The notes under the pieces are model-generated. The model ran no database searches and was not told the DNA's origin. It was given only the letters and a program-made list of their open reading frames with translations. A stretch of 64,000 nucleotides of DNA from the NCBI GenBank assembly GCA_018398995.1, contig CP073759.1, positions 310,001 through 374,000 on the forward strand. Reading direction: 5' to 3'. The translations under genes were made by a program, and so were the position numbers. This stretch comes from Methylophilaceae bacterium. GTDB lineage: Bacteria; Pseudomonadota; Gammaproteobacteria; Burkholderiales; Methylophilaceae. Of this stretch, positions 36,137-45,502 are shown in pieces (position 1 is the first letter of the stretch; every line of letters starts with the position of its first letter).

Positions 36137-37795
36137 TTATCTTGTGCTCTTTGCTATTGCAATCGAAGGCGTAATATCTTTACGTAAAATTTTGCCATTT
36201 TTAGTTCTGGGAAAATCGTTAGCAAAGTAGATGACTTTTGGCACTTTATACGCGGCTAGATGCTCTTTACCAAAAGCAATTAAATCATTTGGACTAACAC
36301 TAGCATTTGGCTTCAATATTGCATAACAAGCGACTAGCACTTTATCTTTCTCTAGCGCTTCACCAATCGCTGCACAATCCGCAACGTCAGGATGTCCTTT
36401 ATACACGCGCTCAATTTCATATGGCGATACACGATAGCCAAAACTTTTGATAATGTCGTCTTTACGTCCCAAGAACCAAATGTAGCCATCTTCATCATAT
36501 TTGGCATAATCCCCTGTGAAAAAATAGCCATCGTGCTTATATTTTGCCGTTTCCTCATCCAAGTTCCAATAGCGTAAAAACACACCCGGATCGTCAAGTG
36601 GAATGCTAATCATACCTTCCTCGCCCACTGGCACTTCTGTTAAGGTTTCCGGGTCTAGTAATTTAATCGCATGTCCCGGTTGAGCAAAACCGGCTGAGCC
36701 AGCGCGTATTGGGCGATAAATGCTTTGCGACAGGTAATAAGAAAACTCGCTCATGCCTACCGCTTCGTAAATATCCAATCCAAATCGCTGTTCCCACTGA
36801 TGCAAGACTTCATCGGATAAATGCTCACCCGCACTCATAAAATGTCGAATACTCGGCAAGTCTTTTTTATCCGTTGTTGTCTTTTGTAAAATTTGACGAT
36901 AAATGGTTGGCACACCAATAAAAATAGTTGCCTTGTGTTTTTGTATTAAATCCAACCATTTTTGTGCGTCATTTTTACCTTCGTGCACAATGACTGTTTT
37001 ACCTAAATAGAGCGGGTCCATCAAACCTGAGCCCAATACATAGGTCCAATTAAACTTACCAGAGTGCATAATTCTATCTTGCGTATTCTCTGCATAATTG
37101 AACCAATATTTAGCTGCAGGTTGTCGCCCTAACATGGCGCGGTGAGCATGTAAGACGCCTTTGGGATAACCCGTTGTACCTGAGGTATAAACCAAGTAAG
37201 CGGGATCATCCGCTAGGGTTTTCTCGGCAGGCTGAATCTCTTTAATGGCCATCAACGCCGCTTTTAAACTCAATACATTGAGCACGTCATCTGTTTCAAC
37301 TTGATCTGCTTCAGTAACAAGAATATGTTTTAGATGTGGTGTTTCTTGCAGATTTTGTTTAATTTGTGCAGACATTGCCTGCCATGCTTTCGCATCGGTA
37401 ACCAAGACAGAAGCACCTGAATCCTTTGCTAAATAAGCAACTTCTTCAGCGGTCAATAATGTTGAAGTAGGCACTGCAATAGCGCCCATTTTCATGGTGC
37501 CTAAAAAAGCAATGGGATAAGCCAAACTGTTCGGCAAACGGACTAATACACGATCGCCTTTATTCAGCTTAAGATTGCGTAGCAACTGGGCAAACTGATT
37601 GGTTTTATGCGACAACTCAGTAAATGTAATGGTGTCTGTTCCTAAGGCATCATCTTCTACTATCATGGCTAACGAATCTGCAAGCGGCGTGTTTATTTGG
37701 CTATCAGCACATGCAGATCCAATATTAAAGAATGTAGGTACTTTCCATTCCCATTTTTCGAATGGTTCAAACGGTTTCAATAGGTTATGCATCAT
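36137..37795 (-). CDS. AMP-dependent acyl-CoA synthetase/ligase, substrate unknown
   Basis: This adenylate-forming enzyme would activate a carboxylate to its CoA thioester with ATP. The 552-residue protein has the P-loop-like YTSGTTGYPKGVLHAH, the segment EAVGMSEFSYYLS, FFTGDYAKYDEDGY and the terminal lysine motif PRTKNGKILRKDI. Length and motifs fit the medium-chain/benzoate-CoA ligase-like group rather than PrpE (about 630 residues). It overlaps the CitE-like gene by four bases (ATGA). In this operon a dicarboxylate such as mesaconate, or another acid feeding the methylcitrate cycle, is a plausible substrate; this is inference. Confidence 0.85.
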   Translation of the reverse strand: MMHNLLKPFEPFEKWEWKVPTFFNIGSACADSQINTPLADSLAMIVEDDALGTDTITFTELSHKTNQFAQLLRNLKLNKGDRVLVRLPNSLAYPIAFLGTMKMGAIAVPTSTLLTAEEVAYLAKDSGASVLVTDAKAWQAMSAQIKQNLQETPHLKHILVTEADQVETDDVLNVLSLKAALMAIKEIQPAEKTLADDPAYLVYTSGTTGYPKGVLHAHRAMLGRQPAAKYWFNYAENTQDRIMHSGKFNWTYVLGSGLMDPLYLGKTVIVHEGKNDAQKWLDLIQKHKATIFIGVPTIYRQILQKTTTDKKDLPSIRHFMSAGEHLSDEVLHQWEQRFGLDIYEAVGMSEFSYYLSQSIYRPIRAGSAGFAQPGHAIKLLDPETLTEVPVGEEGMISIPLDDPGVFLRYWNLDEETAKYKHDGYFFTGDYAKYDEDGYIWFLGRKDDIIKSFGYRVSPYEIERVYKGHPDVADCAAIGEALEKDKVLVACYAILKPNASVSPNDLIAFGKEHLAAYKVPKVIYFANDFPRTKNGKILRKDITPSIAIAKSTR

Positions 37796-38901
37796 AATAA
37801 TATTCCATATGGCCAGTTTTGACGGATCACCTGTTCAGGTAACATTGCAAGCACTTCAAGTGCAAATTCTGTATCACTTTTTTTCAACGCTCTCAAGGCG
37901 TGCGCCCTTAACAGAGTTTGTAAGGCTTTGCCAAACATAGGCGGATCTAACATTTCCCCCTCAAACTTGATTGCACCCCCTAATAAAGCATCGGCTTCAA
38001 TGGCTGCTTTTAAAATATTCACTTTTTTTGTCACTTCGGTAGGTGAAGGCGTATAAGCTGTTTTACATAAATGAATATGCCCAGGGTGAATGGTTTGTTT
38101 GCCAGTCAGGCCCATTGCCGCCTCTTCACAGGCGTGTTTATAAACAACACGCGCTTGATCGTCGCCATGTAAATCCAACCAACGACGCACATCGTGCGGC
38201 TCCACAAATTTCTCTGGCATGATATTAGAGCCTATCAGCGTTTCCACGCCGCCAATTACACCAACACCCGCAATACGCGACTCAAACAACAATGCGTGCA
38301 TATAGAACTGTAGCTCTGCTATCCAGTTTTCAGGTGTAATATGAATCCCCATCGCTTTTGAGAAGTCGTGAATACCAAATACCACATGTTCAACTGTTTC
38401 ATATTGCATCAGTTCTGGTGCAATTCTGAGTGATTTTGGGTGCTCTATAATCGGCTGAATGGTAATTTTCTCATTCACCTCTAATAGTAAACTGGACAAA
38501 TCACGTACTTCTGCCGCCCCATATGCCTCGCCTGCTTTTGCTAACATCACGACATTGATATAGTCGCCCATATCTCGCACTAGCTTCATATCCTCTTCAT
38601 ATTCATCTGTGCGGAACGAGTTAACACGCACGGCAATGGTGACGCGCTCATTCATTTTGCGTAATAAAGGCAGTTCTTGGCGCAATAATTGCCGACTCAT
38701 TTCTTTCTGGCGGCAGCCATCTTCTAAATCAAATATCAAGGTATGCGCATTGGTAAAATGTGCGTGTTTTTTCATACGTGCTGAAGCTTGCTCCATATCC
38801 TCATAGATACCCAGGCTTGGTGCATACTTGATTGGTGGATAATAAAGCTGTATCCCTGGCCAGTAATTGCCAAGCGATTTCATATCGTCTTGTTCTGTCA
38901 T
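37792..38901 (-). CDS. CitE-like (HpcH/HpaI) lyase, copy A
   Basis: This 369-residue TIM-barrel protein of the citrate-lyase-beta/malyl-CoA lyase family would cleave or form a 3-hydroxyacyl-CoA by aldol chemistry. All four conserved active-site positions are present: Glu60 and Asp61 in FDLEDGC, Arg92 in VRVN, Glu153 in IIEHP and Asp179 in GIHDF. It is longer than MclA (about 320), with extra residues at both ends. It starts at the sdhE stop (TAATG) and overlaps the ligase gene. Candidate activities are malyl-CoA, beta-methylmalyl-CoA or citramalyl-CoA lyase; sequence alone cannot choose. Confidence 0.85.
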   Translation of the reverse strand: MTEQDDMKSLGNYWPGIQLYYPPIKYAPSLGIYEDMEQASARMKKHAHFTNAHTLIFDLEDGCRQKEMSRQLLRQELPLLRKMNERVTIAVRVNSFRTDEYEEDMKLVRDMGDYINVVMLAKAGEAYGAAEVRDLSSLLLEVNEKITIQPIIEHPKSLRIAPELMQYETVEHVVFGIHDFSKAMGIHITPENWIAELQFYMHALLFESRIAGVGVIGGVETLIGSNIMPEKFVEPHDVRRWLDLHGDDQARVVYKHACEEAAMGLTGKQTIHPGHIHLCKTAYTPSPTEVTKKVNILKAAIEADALLGGAIKFEGEMLDPPMFGKALQTLLRAHALRALKKSDTEFALEVLAMLPEQVIRQNWPYGILL

Positions 38902-39191
38902 TAAAAGTCCCTTAAAACGTAGCTACTTACCGCATTGAGCTTTGTGATGATGTTATTTAAATGTTGGTTGTTCTGCGCTTTTTGCGATTGAATCAACGCC
39001 CAAAATTCATTGTCTGGCAGGTCTAATAAGCCATCAAACACTTCAAACTCTTTAAGCGACAAATCATTAAATTGCTCATTCACAAAACGCTGTAAAACAA
39101 TATCCAGCTCCAACATGCCACGGCGACAGCGCCAAGCCAATCGCCTTTGTTCAGCATCAAGCATTATTTCTGCATTAATCATATTAGGCAT
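38901..39191 (-). CDS. sdhE: succinate dehydrogenase assembly factor SdhE
   Basis: This small protein helps attach FAD covalently to SdhA. The motif RLAWRCRRGMLELD contains the RGxxE signature. The frame is open back into sdhB; I place the start at MPNMINAEIM, one base after the sdhB stop, giving 96 residues against a usual length near 90. The ATG 20 codons upstream would overlap sdhB by 59 bases and is less likely. The gene lies between sdhB and the CitE-like gene, overlapping the latter by one base. Confidence 0.85.
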   Translation of the reverse strand: MPNMINAEIMLDAEQRRLAWRCRRGMLELDIVLQRFVNEQFNDLSLKEFEVFDGLLDLPDNEFWALIQSQKAQNNQHLNNIITKLNAVSSYVLRDF

Positions 39192-39192
39192 C

Positions 39193-39930
39193 TCATAATG
39201 GGTTGATTGAAAATATCTTTTTATTAGATTTCTTTTCTTTTGCGCGCTCAATTTTTAAATCTTTAATCTTTGAGATAGCCGCGTTTGGGTTCAGCTGCTT
39301 TGGACAAACCTCAACGCAATTCATAATGTTATGGCACCGATATAAACGATAAGGATCTTCTAGATTTTCTAAACGCTCTTCTTCTGCTTGATCGCGCGAA
39401 TCTGCGATAAAGCGATAAGCCTGTAATAAGCCGGCTGGTCCAACAAACTTGTCTGAATTCCACCAAAAACTTGGACAAGACGTAGTACAAGCACCACACA
39501 ATATACATTCGTATAACCCATCTAACTTTGCTCTATCTTCAGGGCTTTGTAACCTTTCAGTTTCGGGTAATGGATCATTGTTTTGTAAGTAGGGCTTCAC
39601 AGAATTGTAATGCTCAAAAAACTGGGTCATATCGACCACCAAATCACGAATCACAGGCAGGCCAGGCAAAGGCCTAATGACAACAGGCTGCTCTAAATCT
39701 GCAATATTGGTAATACAAGCCAAAGCATTTTTACCATTGATATTTAACGCATCACTACCGCACACACCCTCGCGACAAGATTTGCGCACGCTCAATGTTG
39801 GATCTTGATGTTTCACCCTAAGCAAAGCATCCAACAACATATGCTCGCCTTCTTGCAGTTCAATCTCATAATCCTGCATGTAGGGCTTTTTATCGGTATC
39901 TGGATTAAATCGGTAAATCGATAGTTTCAT
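39193..39930 (-). CDS. sdhB: succinate dehydrogenase iron-sulfur subunit
   Basis: This is the electron-transfer subunit of complex II, carrying three Fe-S clusters. The 245-residue protein shows the [2Fe-2S] ligands CREGVCGSDA...LAC, the [4Fe-4S] motif CILCGACTTSCP and the [3Fe-4S]/[4Fe-4S] region CHNIMNCVEVCPKQLNP. The C-terminal tail is basic. It follows sdhA by two bases and precedes sdhE. Confidence 0.97.
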   Translation of the reverse strand: MKLSIYRFNPDTDKKPYMQDYEIELQEGEHMLLDALLRVKHQDPTLSVRKSCREGVCGSDALNINGKNALACITNIADLEQPVVIRPLPGLPVIRDLVVDMTQFFEHYNSVKPYLQNNDPLPETERLQSPEDRAKLDGLYECILCGACTTSCPSFWWNSDKFVGPAGLLQAYRFIADSRDQAEEERLENLEDPYRLYRCHNIMNCVEVCPKQLNPNAAISKIKDLKIERAKEKKSNKKIFSINPL

Positions 39931-39932
39931 GA

Positions 39933-41690
39933 TTAATATACCCTCGCTTTTGGAACAAATGACGGCACGGTCAGCGGCTGCAGCTGAACTGGTTTATATT
40001 TAAGTTGGTGATTTTCTCGATAGTAGAGTGAATGTGTGAGCCAATTCACATCATCTCGCTCTTCGTAGTCTTCACGCGCATGCGCACCACGGCTCTCGGT
40101 GCGGTTGTGTGCGGCGTGCATGGTGGCTAATGCCACTTCAATTAAGTTATCTAATTCAAGCGCTTCAATACGCGCAGTATTAAATACTTTACTGGTGTCT
40201 TTTATGACAACATTTGCTACACGCTCAGCGACCGCATTGATTTCTTGCACACCTTTTGCCAATAAATCTGGAAAACGGAAGACGCCACAATTTTCTTGCA
40301 TGATTTGACGCAGATCCAACCGCACTTGCATCAAATTCTCACCTTGTGGACGCTCATATCGTGCAAGTCGACTCATTGTTTTGTCGCCAACATCTTTGGG
40401 TAATGGCTTATGCGCTTTATGTGTCTTCACTGTGTTAACAATGTGATCGCCTGTTGATTTGCCAAAGACAACCAAATCTAGTAACGAATTTGAACCTAGA
40501 CGATTTGCACCATGTACTGATATACAAGCACATTCGCCAACCGCATATAGACCATTCACCGCTTGCTGTTGATCACCATTTGGCACAATCACTTGGCCAT
40601 TCAGATTAGTGGGCAAACCACCCATCATATAGTGGGCAGTGGGCACGACTGGAATCGGGTCTTTTACTGGATCAACATTTGCAAATGTTTTAGCAATTTG
40701 GCGAATACCAGGCAAACGCTGGTCAATCATTTCTTCACCCAAATGATCCAATTTTAAGTAGACCGCATTCTTACTTGCACCAACGCCGCGCCCTTCTTTA
40801 ATCTCGGTGGCTGAAGCGCGTGAAACGATATCTCGACTGGCAAGATCTTTTGCGGTTGGCGCATAACGTTCCATGAAGCGTTCGCCTTCAGAATTAACCA
40901 AATAGCCGCCCTCACCCCTTACCCCTTCTGTAATCAATACACCCGCATGCAAAACGCCAGTTGGGTGAAATTGCCAAAACTCCATATCTTGTAGAGGAAT
41001 CCCTGCGCGTGCCGCCATACCAAGACCATCGCCCGTGCAGGTAAATGCATTGGTACTGGCTTGAAAGATACGTCCAGCGCCCCCTGTTGCTAGCAAGGTT
41101 GCTTTCGCTTCAAATATGCGCACTTCTCCAGTTTCGATTTCAAGTGCGATCACACCAAGCACATCGCCGTCTGCATCACGAATCAAATCTAACGCGTACC
41201 ATTCGACAAAAAATTGTGTTTGCGCGCGCACATTGCGTTGGTATAAGGTATGCAACATGGCATGGCCTGTTCTGTCGGCAACAGCACAAGTGCGAGAAAT
41301 GGGTGATTCCCCAAAGTTTTGTGTCATGCCGCCAAACGGTCTTTGGAAAATTTTGCCATTGTCTAATCGGTCAAATGGCATCCCAAAATGCTCAAGCTCA
41401 ATAATGGCTTTTGCCGCGTTCTTACACATAAATTCAATTGCATCTTGATCGCCCAAAAAGTCAGACCCTTTGATGGTGTCATACATGTGCCAAAGCCATT
41501 TATCTTCGGCTACGTTACCCAAAGCAGCTGCAATACCGCCTTGTGCAGCAACGGTGTGCGAACGTGTCGGAAATACTTTGGATAACACCGCCACTTTAAC
41601 GCCAGCTTCGGCTAGTTGAAGCGCTGCACGCAAACCTGCACCGCCGCCACCTACTATCACTGTATCAAACTGATGTTTTTCTAATGCCAT
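39933..41690 (-). CDS. sdhA: succinate dehydrogenase flavoprotein subunit
   Basis: This is the catalytic subunit of complex II, oxidising succinate to fumarate with covalent FAD. The 585-residue protein begins with [16 protein letters not shown], has the FAD-attachment histidine in [13 protein letters not shown], the substrate loop [14 protein letters not shown] and the segment [17 protein letters not shown]. It abuts sdhD directly. In this operon it would oxidise succinate released by methylisocitrate lyase. Confidence 0.97.
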   Translation of the reverse strand: MALEKHQFDTVIVGGGGAGLRAALQLAEAGVKVAVLSKVFPTRSHTVAAQGGIAAALGNVAEDKWLWHMYDTIKGSDFLGDQDAIEFMCKNAAKAIIELEHFGMPFDRLDNGKIFQRPFGGMTQNFGESPISRTCAVADRTGHAMLHTLYQRNVRAQTQFFVEWYALDLIRDADGDVLGVIALEIETGEVRIFEAKATLLATGGAGRIFQASTNAFTCTGDGLGMAARAGIPLQDMEFWQFHPTGVLHAGVLITEGVRGEGGYLVNSEGERFMERYAPTAKDLASRDIVSRASATEIKEGRGVGASKNAVYLKLDHLGEEMIDQRLPGIRQIAKTFANVDPVKDPIPVVPTAHYMMGGLPTNLNGQVIVPNGDQQQAVNGLYAVGECACISVHGANRLGSNSLLDLVVFGKSTGDHIVNTVKTHKAHKPLPKDVGDKTMSRLARYERPQGENLMQVRLDLRQIMQENCGVFRFPDLLAKGVQEINAVAERVANVVIKDTSKVFNTARIEALELDNLIEVALATMHAAHNRTESRGAHAREDYEERDDVNWLTHSLYYRENHQLKYKPVQLQPLTVPSFVPKARVY

Positions 41691-42038
41691 CTAAATACTC
41701 CAAAAAAGAAAAATTGACCAAGCTAATGAGGCTAATAACACCAGCTCTACTAGTATTTGCAGGTAGCGTCTTATCGTTAAATTAGGTACATAATCTCTAA
41801 ACACATCTCTGACACCAATCCATGCATGTATACACAAGCTAGCATAGAAGAGTACGTTTAAGATGCGCCACCACCATGGTGCGTTAAATGCCATCCAAGT
41901 TGCATAATCAACTGGCTTTTGTATCAAAAAATAAACTAACAATATCAATAAATATACTGTCATATAGGTTGCAGTTATTCTTTGTAGCAACCAAAATCGC
42001 ATACCAGGATATCGCTCTGTTAATAGCTCAATCAACAT
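41691..42038 (-). CDS. sdhD: succinate dehydrogenase membrane anchor subunit D
   Basis: This 115-residue membrane subunit holds part of the quinone and heme b site of complex II. It has three hydrophobic segments (near 15-40, 55-75 and 90-112) and the heme-region residues in SLCIHAWIGVRDVFRDYV. It lies seven bases after sdhC and its stop codon is directly next to the sdhA start. Confidence 0.9.
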   Translation of the reverse strand: MLIELLTERYPGMRFWLLQRITATYMTVYLLILLVYFLIQKPVDYATWMAFNAPWWWRILNVLFYASLCIHAWIGVRDVFRDYVPNLTIRRYLQILVELVLLASLAWSIFLFWSI

Positions 42039-42045
42039 AGAGTCA

Positions 42046-42420
42046 TCACCATATTAAATAAGAAAAATATAAAACAGAAAGCACAACAAGCCCCATCAAT
42101 ATGCGACTGGAATACCGCGCCTGGTGCAGGCCATGCATCCAATGTAAGTCTTGTGCTAAGTGGCGTAATCCAGCATAAAAATGATGAAAAAATGCCCAAG
42201 CAAATCCGATTATCACTAATTTCACTAACCAAAAATCCATCGCCATTAATACACGTAAGTAATCAGCCTCGCTTGCAAATGAACCCTGCAATGCAAGCAA
42301 TAGCAAAGGCAGCAATAAAAACAAACCCATGCCGCTCACGCGATGCAAAATGGAAACCAACGCATTGATTGGCAAGCGAATGGTCAATAAATTAAGATTT
42401 TTAGGTCTATTGTTATTCAT
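42046..42420 (-). CDS. sdhC: succinate dehydrogenase cytochrome b556 subunit
   Basis: This 124-residue membrane subunit of complex II has three hydrophobic segments and the SdhC signature RPKNLNLLTIRLPINALVSILHRVSGMG, followed by HHFYAGLRHLAQDLHW with the heme histidine. It overlaps the end of the malic enzyme gene by eight bases, so the two are translationally coupled. Confidence 0.94.
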   Translation of the reverse strand: MNNNRPKNLNLLTIRLPINALVSILHRVSGMGLFLLLPLLLLALQGSFASEADYLRVLMAMDFWLVKLVIIGFAWAFFHHFYAGLRHLAQDLHWMHGLHQARYSSRILMGLVVLSVLYFSYLIW

Positions 42421-43624
42421 TCGCCATACCCTTTAGTGCTGCCTCTTTTACGGCTGTTGATACTTTTTCTAACAATCTTGGATCAAATGGTTTAGGAATA
42501 ATATAGTCCGGACCAAAGGTGAGTGAAGTTAATTTGTATGCCTCAAGCACCTCGGCTGGAACAGGTTCATGTGCCAATTCACCCAGTGCTTTTGCCGCTG
42601 CAACCTTCATTTCTTCTGTGATTTTTTTGGCTTTGGCATCTAATGCGCCACGAAACAAATAAGGAAAACATAGCGCATTATTGACCTGATTAGGAAAGTC
42701 GCTACGTCCTGTCGCCATAATAATGTCATCTCGTATGGCATGTGCCACACTGGGTAACACTTCAGGATCTGGGTTTGCTAATGCAAATATAATGGGATTT
42801 TTTGCCATGCTTTTTATTAAACCAGCATCTAATGCATTCTTAGCAGAAACACCAATAAAAACATCGGCGTCTTGCATGGCATCTGCAAGGGTTTTAACAG
42901 CACTCACCTCAACCGCGAGATCGATATTATTGTCATGTAAATCTTGACGACTTTTATCAATCACCCCTTTTTTATCAACCATCGTGATATTGCTTGCCCC
43001 CATGTGCTTTAATAGTTTTGCACATGAGCAACCGGCAGCACCCGCACCCAAAAAGACAATTTTGGCCTGATGAATTGTTTTTGACTGCAATTGCAGCGCG
43101 TTCAATAACGCCGCCCCCACAATCACCGCCGTGCCGTGCTGATCATCATGAAACACAGGAATATCCAAATGTTGTTTCAGCTGTTTTTCAATATAAAAGC
43201 AATGTGGCGCCGCAATATCTTCTAAATTAATGCCCCCAAAAGTTGGCGCAATATTGATTACAGTCTGAATAAACGCGTCAGGACTAGCCGCATTTACTTC
43301 AATATCAAATACATCAATACCAGCAAAGCGTTTAAACAAAACGGCCTTACCCTCCATCACAGGCTTACTGGCTAAAGCGCCCGTGTTACCCAGACCCAAG
43401 ACAGCACTGCCATCGGTAATCACCGCAATCAGATTGCCTTTGTTGGTGTACTTGTAAGCATCCGCTGGATTATCACGAATCGCCATGACAGGTACCGCCA
43501 CGCCCGGGGTATAGGCTAACGATAAATCGTCTTGTGTTAAACATGGCTTGGTCGATTCAACACTCAACTTTCCAGGCATAGGAAACTGGTGATAATCTAA
43601 TGCACGTTTTTCTAATTCTGTCAT
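42413..43624 (-). CDS. maeB: malic enzyme (single-domain, MaeB-like)
   Basis: This enzyme decarboxylates malate to pyruvate with NAD(P)+. The 403-residue protein has [28 protein letters not shown], the metal segment [24 protein letters not shown] and the nucleotide-binding [16 protein letters not shown]. It lacks the phosphotransacetylase domain of the 750-residue MaeB type. As first structural gene after the GntR regulator, it would convert malate from FumA into pyruvate. The frequent malate dehydrogenase of betaproteobacterial TCA clusters is absent here. The gene may have its own promoter in the 51-base gap after gntR. Confidence 0.93.
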   Translation of the reverse strand: MTELEKRALDYHQFPMPGKLSVESTKPCLTQDDLSLAYTPGVAVPVMAIRDNPADAYKYTNKGNLIAVITDGSAVLGLGNTGALASKPVMEGKAVLFKRFAGIDVFDIEVNAASPDAFIQTVINIAPTFGGINLEDIAAPHCFYIEKQLKQHLDIPVFHDDQHGTAVIVGAALLNALQLQSKTIHQAKIVFLGAGAAGCSCAKLLKHMGASNITMVDKKGVIDKSRQDLHDNNIDLAVEVSAVKTLADAMQDADVFIGVSAKNALDAGLIKSMAKNPIIFALANPDPEVLPSVAHAIRDDIIMATGRSDFPNQVNNALCFPYLFRGALDAKAKKITEEMKVAAAKALGELAHEPVPAEVLEAYKLTSLTFGPDYIIPKPFDPRLLEKVSTAVKEAALKGMANE

Positions 43625-43675
43625 GGTTGCTTCTCTTTTCTATACAGGTTGAATCTATTATCTATTGACAACGCT

Positions 43676-44410
43676 TTATTCCAACTCACTCATATAATGA
43701 TGATCGTCGGTTAAACATAGTCCAAGTCGCCACTCCATCGGTTTATCGCCATAGGTAAACGATACACGCTCAATACTTAACAACGGATGACCCTGCTTCA
43801 AACCCAACGATTGTGCAACGCTTGCTTCTGCTTCCACTGCTTTTAATCGTTCTTCAGCACGCACCATTCTTACGCCAAATTGCGCCTCATACATGCTATA
43901 CATAGAGCCACTACTTTCTTCTACCTTTGCTCTATTAAGTCCTTTGAATGCTGCCGCAGGCACAATAATGTGATCATGAATCAATGGTCGGCCAGAAAAA
44001 GTAAGTAATCTTTTTACCTCTATCACACTCGCACTGGCTTTAATCTCTAGTATTTTGGCTATATAAGCACCGGCTTTTGACTTTGTGCAGGAAATAAATG
44101 CATTATTTAATAGCTCTTTATGTCCCGTTTCAGATGTTAATCGCAAGAATCGCAACTTAATATCGTCTTCTTTATGGGTTGCCACATAAGTACCTTTGCC
44201 CTGGCGCCGAATAACGATATTTTCAGTGGCTAAGCTATCAATCGCTTTTCTAACGGTGCCCTGACTGACCTTATAGCGCATTGCCAACTCAACTTCACTT
44301 GGAATCACTTCGCCTGGACGCCACTCACCGCCAATTAAGCTTTGCGTAATGAGCACTTTAATCTGATCGTAAAGAGGGCGATAACTCGGTGAATTTAATT
44401 GTTTATCCAT
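43676..44410 (-). CDS. GntR-family regulator (HutC/UTRA type)
   Basis: This 244-residue regulator has an N-terminal winged helix-turn-helix (YDQIKVLITQSLIGGEWRPGEVIPSE...AMRYKVSQGTVRKAIDSL) and a C-terminal UTRA-type ligand domain (about 85-240). UTRA regulators usually sense a small metabolite of the pathway they control. It stands between the two divergent operons, facing away from the right one, with a palindrome-rich gap upstream, so it is the natural candidate to control both. The ligand is unknown; methylcitrate, mesaconate or a CoA ester would make sense. Confidence 0.9.
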   Translation of the reverse strand: MDKQLNSPSYRPLYDQIKVLITQSLIGGEWRPGEVIPSEVELAMRYKVSQGTVRKAIDSLATENIVIRRQGKGTYVATHKEDDIKLRFLRLTSETGHKELLNNAFISCTKSKAGAYIAKILEIKASASVIEVKRLLTFSGRPLIHDHIIVPAAAFKGLNRAKVEESSGSMYSMYEAQFGVRMVRAEERLKAVEAEASVAQSLGLKQGHPLLSIERVSFTYGDKPMEWRLGLCLTDDHHYMSELE

Positions 44411-44500
44411 ATACGCAATCTATCAACCTAAAAATTTAATTTCCAATAAGCGTGTATGCAAGCCATGACACACTCTCCAATTATTTACATACTTTATATC

Positions 44501-44555
44501 ATAGATAAATATCGTTTGTCTATCTATTTTATATCTTATATAAGACATAAGATAT
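44501..44555. promoter_or_regulatory. palindrome cluster, candidate GntR operator
   Basis: The gap between gntR and the right operon has a perfect 9-bp inverted repeat, ATATCTTAT-N7-ATAAGATAT (44531-44555), enclosing a perfect 12-bp palindrome, TCTTATATAAGA. The half-site ATAAGA thus occurs three times. A second inverted repeat, ATAGATA/TATCTAT (44501-44527), overlaps a possible minus-strand promoter (TAGACA, 18 bases, TATAAA; 44493-44522). The position between divergent operons fits an operator, but no binding is shown. Confidence 0.55.
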
Positions 44556-44558
44556 ATG

Positions 44559-44586
44559 TTGACAGGCAAACAATTATCTTTATAAT
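44559..44586 (+). promoter_or_regulatory. sigma-70 promoter of the right (citE-mch-prp) operon
   Basis: A perfect -35 TTGACA is followed after 16 bases by a perfect -10 TATAAT, about 31 bases before the first start codon. The palindrome cluster ends four bases upstream of the -35. Confidence 0.8.
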
Positions 44587-44617
44587 TAATGCCAACTAAA
44601 CACTTCGAGTTAGCATA

Positions 44618-45502
44618 ATGATGAATGAGCATATAAGACCAAGGCGATCGATGCTATATGTGCCAGGTTGCAATACACACTATCTTAATCGCGCGCGTAC
44701 ACTTGCAGCTGATGCGGTTATCTTAGATTTGGGCGACCCAATCTTAATTGATGCAAAAGTACAGTCGCGTTTAAATATTGTTGAAGCAGTCAAAGAAGGC
44801 GGTTATGGCAAGCGTGAAGTGATTGTAAGGGTCAATGACTTAGACTCCGAGTGGGGGCGCGACGACATTAAGGCTGTAGCCAATATTGGTGCTGATGCCA
44901 TTCTTTTCCCTAATATAGAATCAAAAGAAGATGTATTAACTGCACAACAATTACTGGATGAAGCGGGTGGCAGTCATATGCCTATTATGGTGATGATAGA
45001 AAGTCCACTGGCTGTATTAAATGCAAAAGAAATTGCAGCGGCATCCGACCGTATTAAATGCATGGTAATCGCAACTTCAGATTTAATCACCCAACTTCAT
45101 GCACGATACACGCCAGAACGCACCGCCATTTTAACGTCGTTATCTTTGGTTGTGCTTGCTGCGCGCGCGTACAAAAGAGCCGTCGTCGATGGGATTGCCA
45201 GCGATCTTAAGAATATGCATGCTTTTGAATATGCCTGCCGCGTTGGCAGAGACCTAGGCTTTGATGGAAAGTCCATCATCCACCCAGCCCAAATTGCCTA
45301 TAGCAATGATGCCTATACGCCTAAAGCGTCTGAAGTCAGCAACGCACGTGAAGTCATTAAGGCATTAAAAGAAGCACAAGCTTCTGGTAAAGGCACTGTG
45401 ATTGTTAATGATAAGTTTGTAGAAAATCATCATATTGCAGCGGCAGAACGCATTATCCAACTAAGTGAAATGATAGACGAATTGGAAGAAGAGTTTATTT
45501 AA
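44618..45502 (+). CDS. CitE-like (HpcH/HpaI) lyase, copy B, with Glu-to-Gly change
   Basis: This 294-residue protein is the most Mcl-like of the three CitE relatives here: SMLYVPGCNTHYL at the start, GFDGKSIIHPAQI late, and the tail IVNDKFVENHHIAAAERI. Arg71 (VRVND), Glu128 (MIESP) and Asp155 (ATSDL) are in place. The first active-site motif reads LDLGDPI instead of LDLEDAV, so the conserved Glu is Gly39. That may abolish or change activity, for example to a thioesterase-like or regulatory partner. It is the first gene of the right operon and overlaps mch by one base. Confidence 0.84.
   Translation: MMNEHIRPRRSMLYVPGCNTHYLNRARTLAADAVILDLGDPILIDAKVQSRLNIVEAVKEGGYGKREVIVRVNDLDSEWGRDDIKAVANIGADAILFPNIESKEDVLTAQQLLDEAGGSHMPIMVMIESPLAVLNAKEIAAASDRIKCMVIATSDLITQLHARYTPERTAILTSLSLVVLAARAYKRAVVDGIASDLKNMHAFEYACRVGRDLGFDGKSIIHPAQIAYSNDAYTPKASEVSNAREVIKALKEAQASGKGTVIVNDKFVENHHIAAAERIIQLSEMIDELEEEFI

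Noticed and set aside
44423-44632. 69-codon minus-strand ORF in the gntR/citE gap
   Set aside because: It lies over the promoter and palindromes, has an unnatural composition and no ribosome-binding site; the regulatory reading explains the region better.
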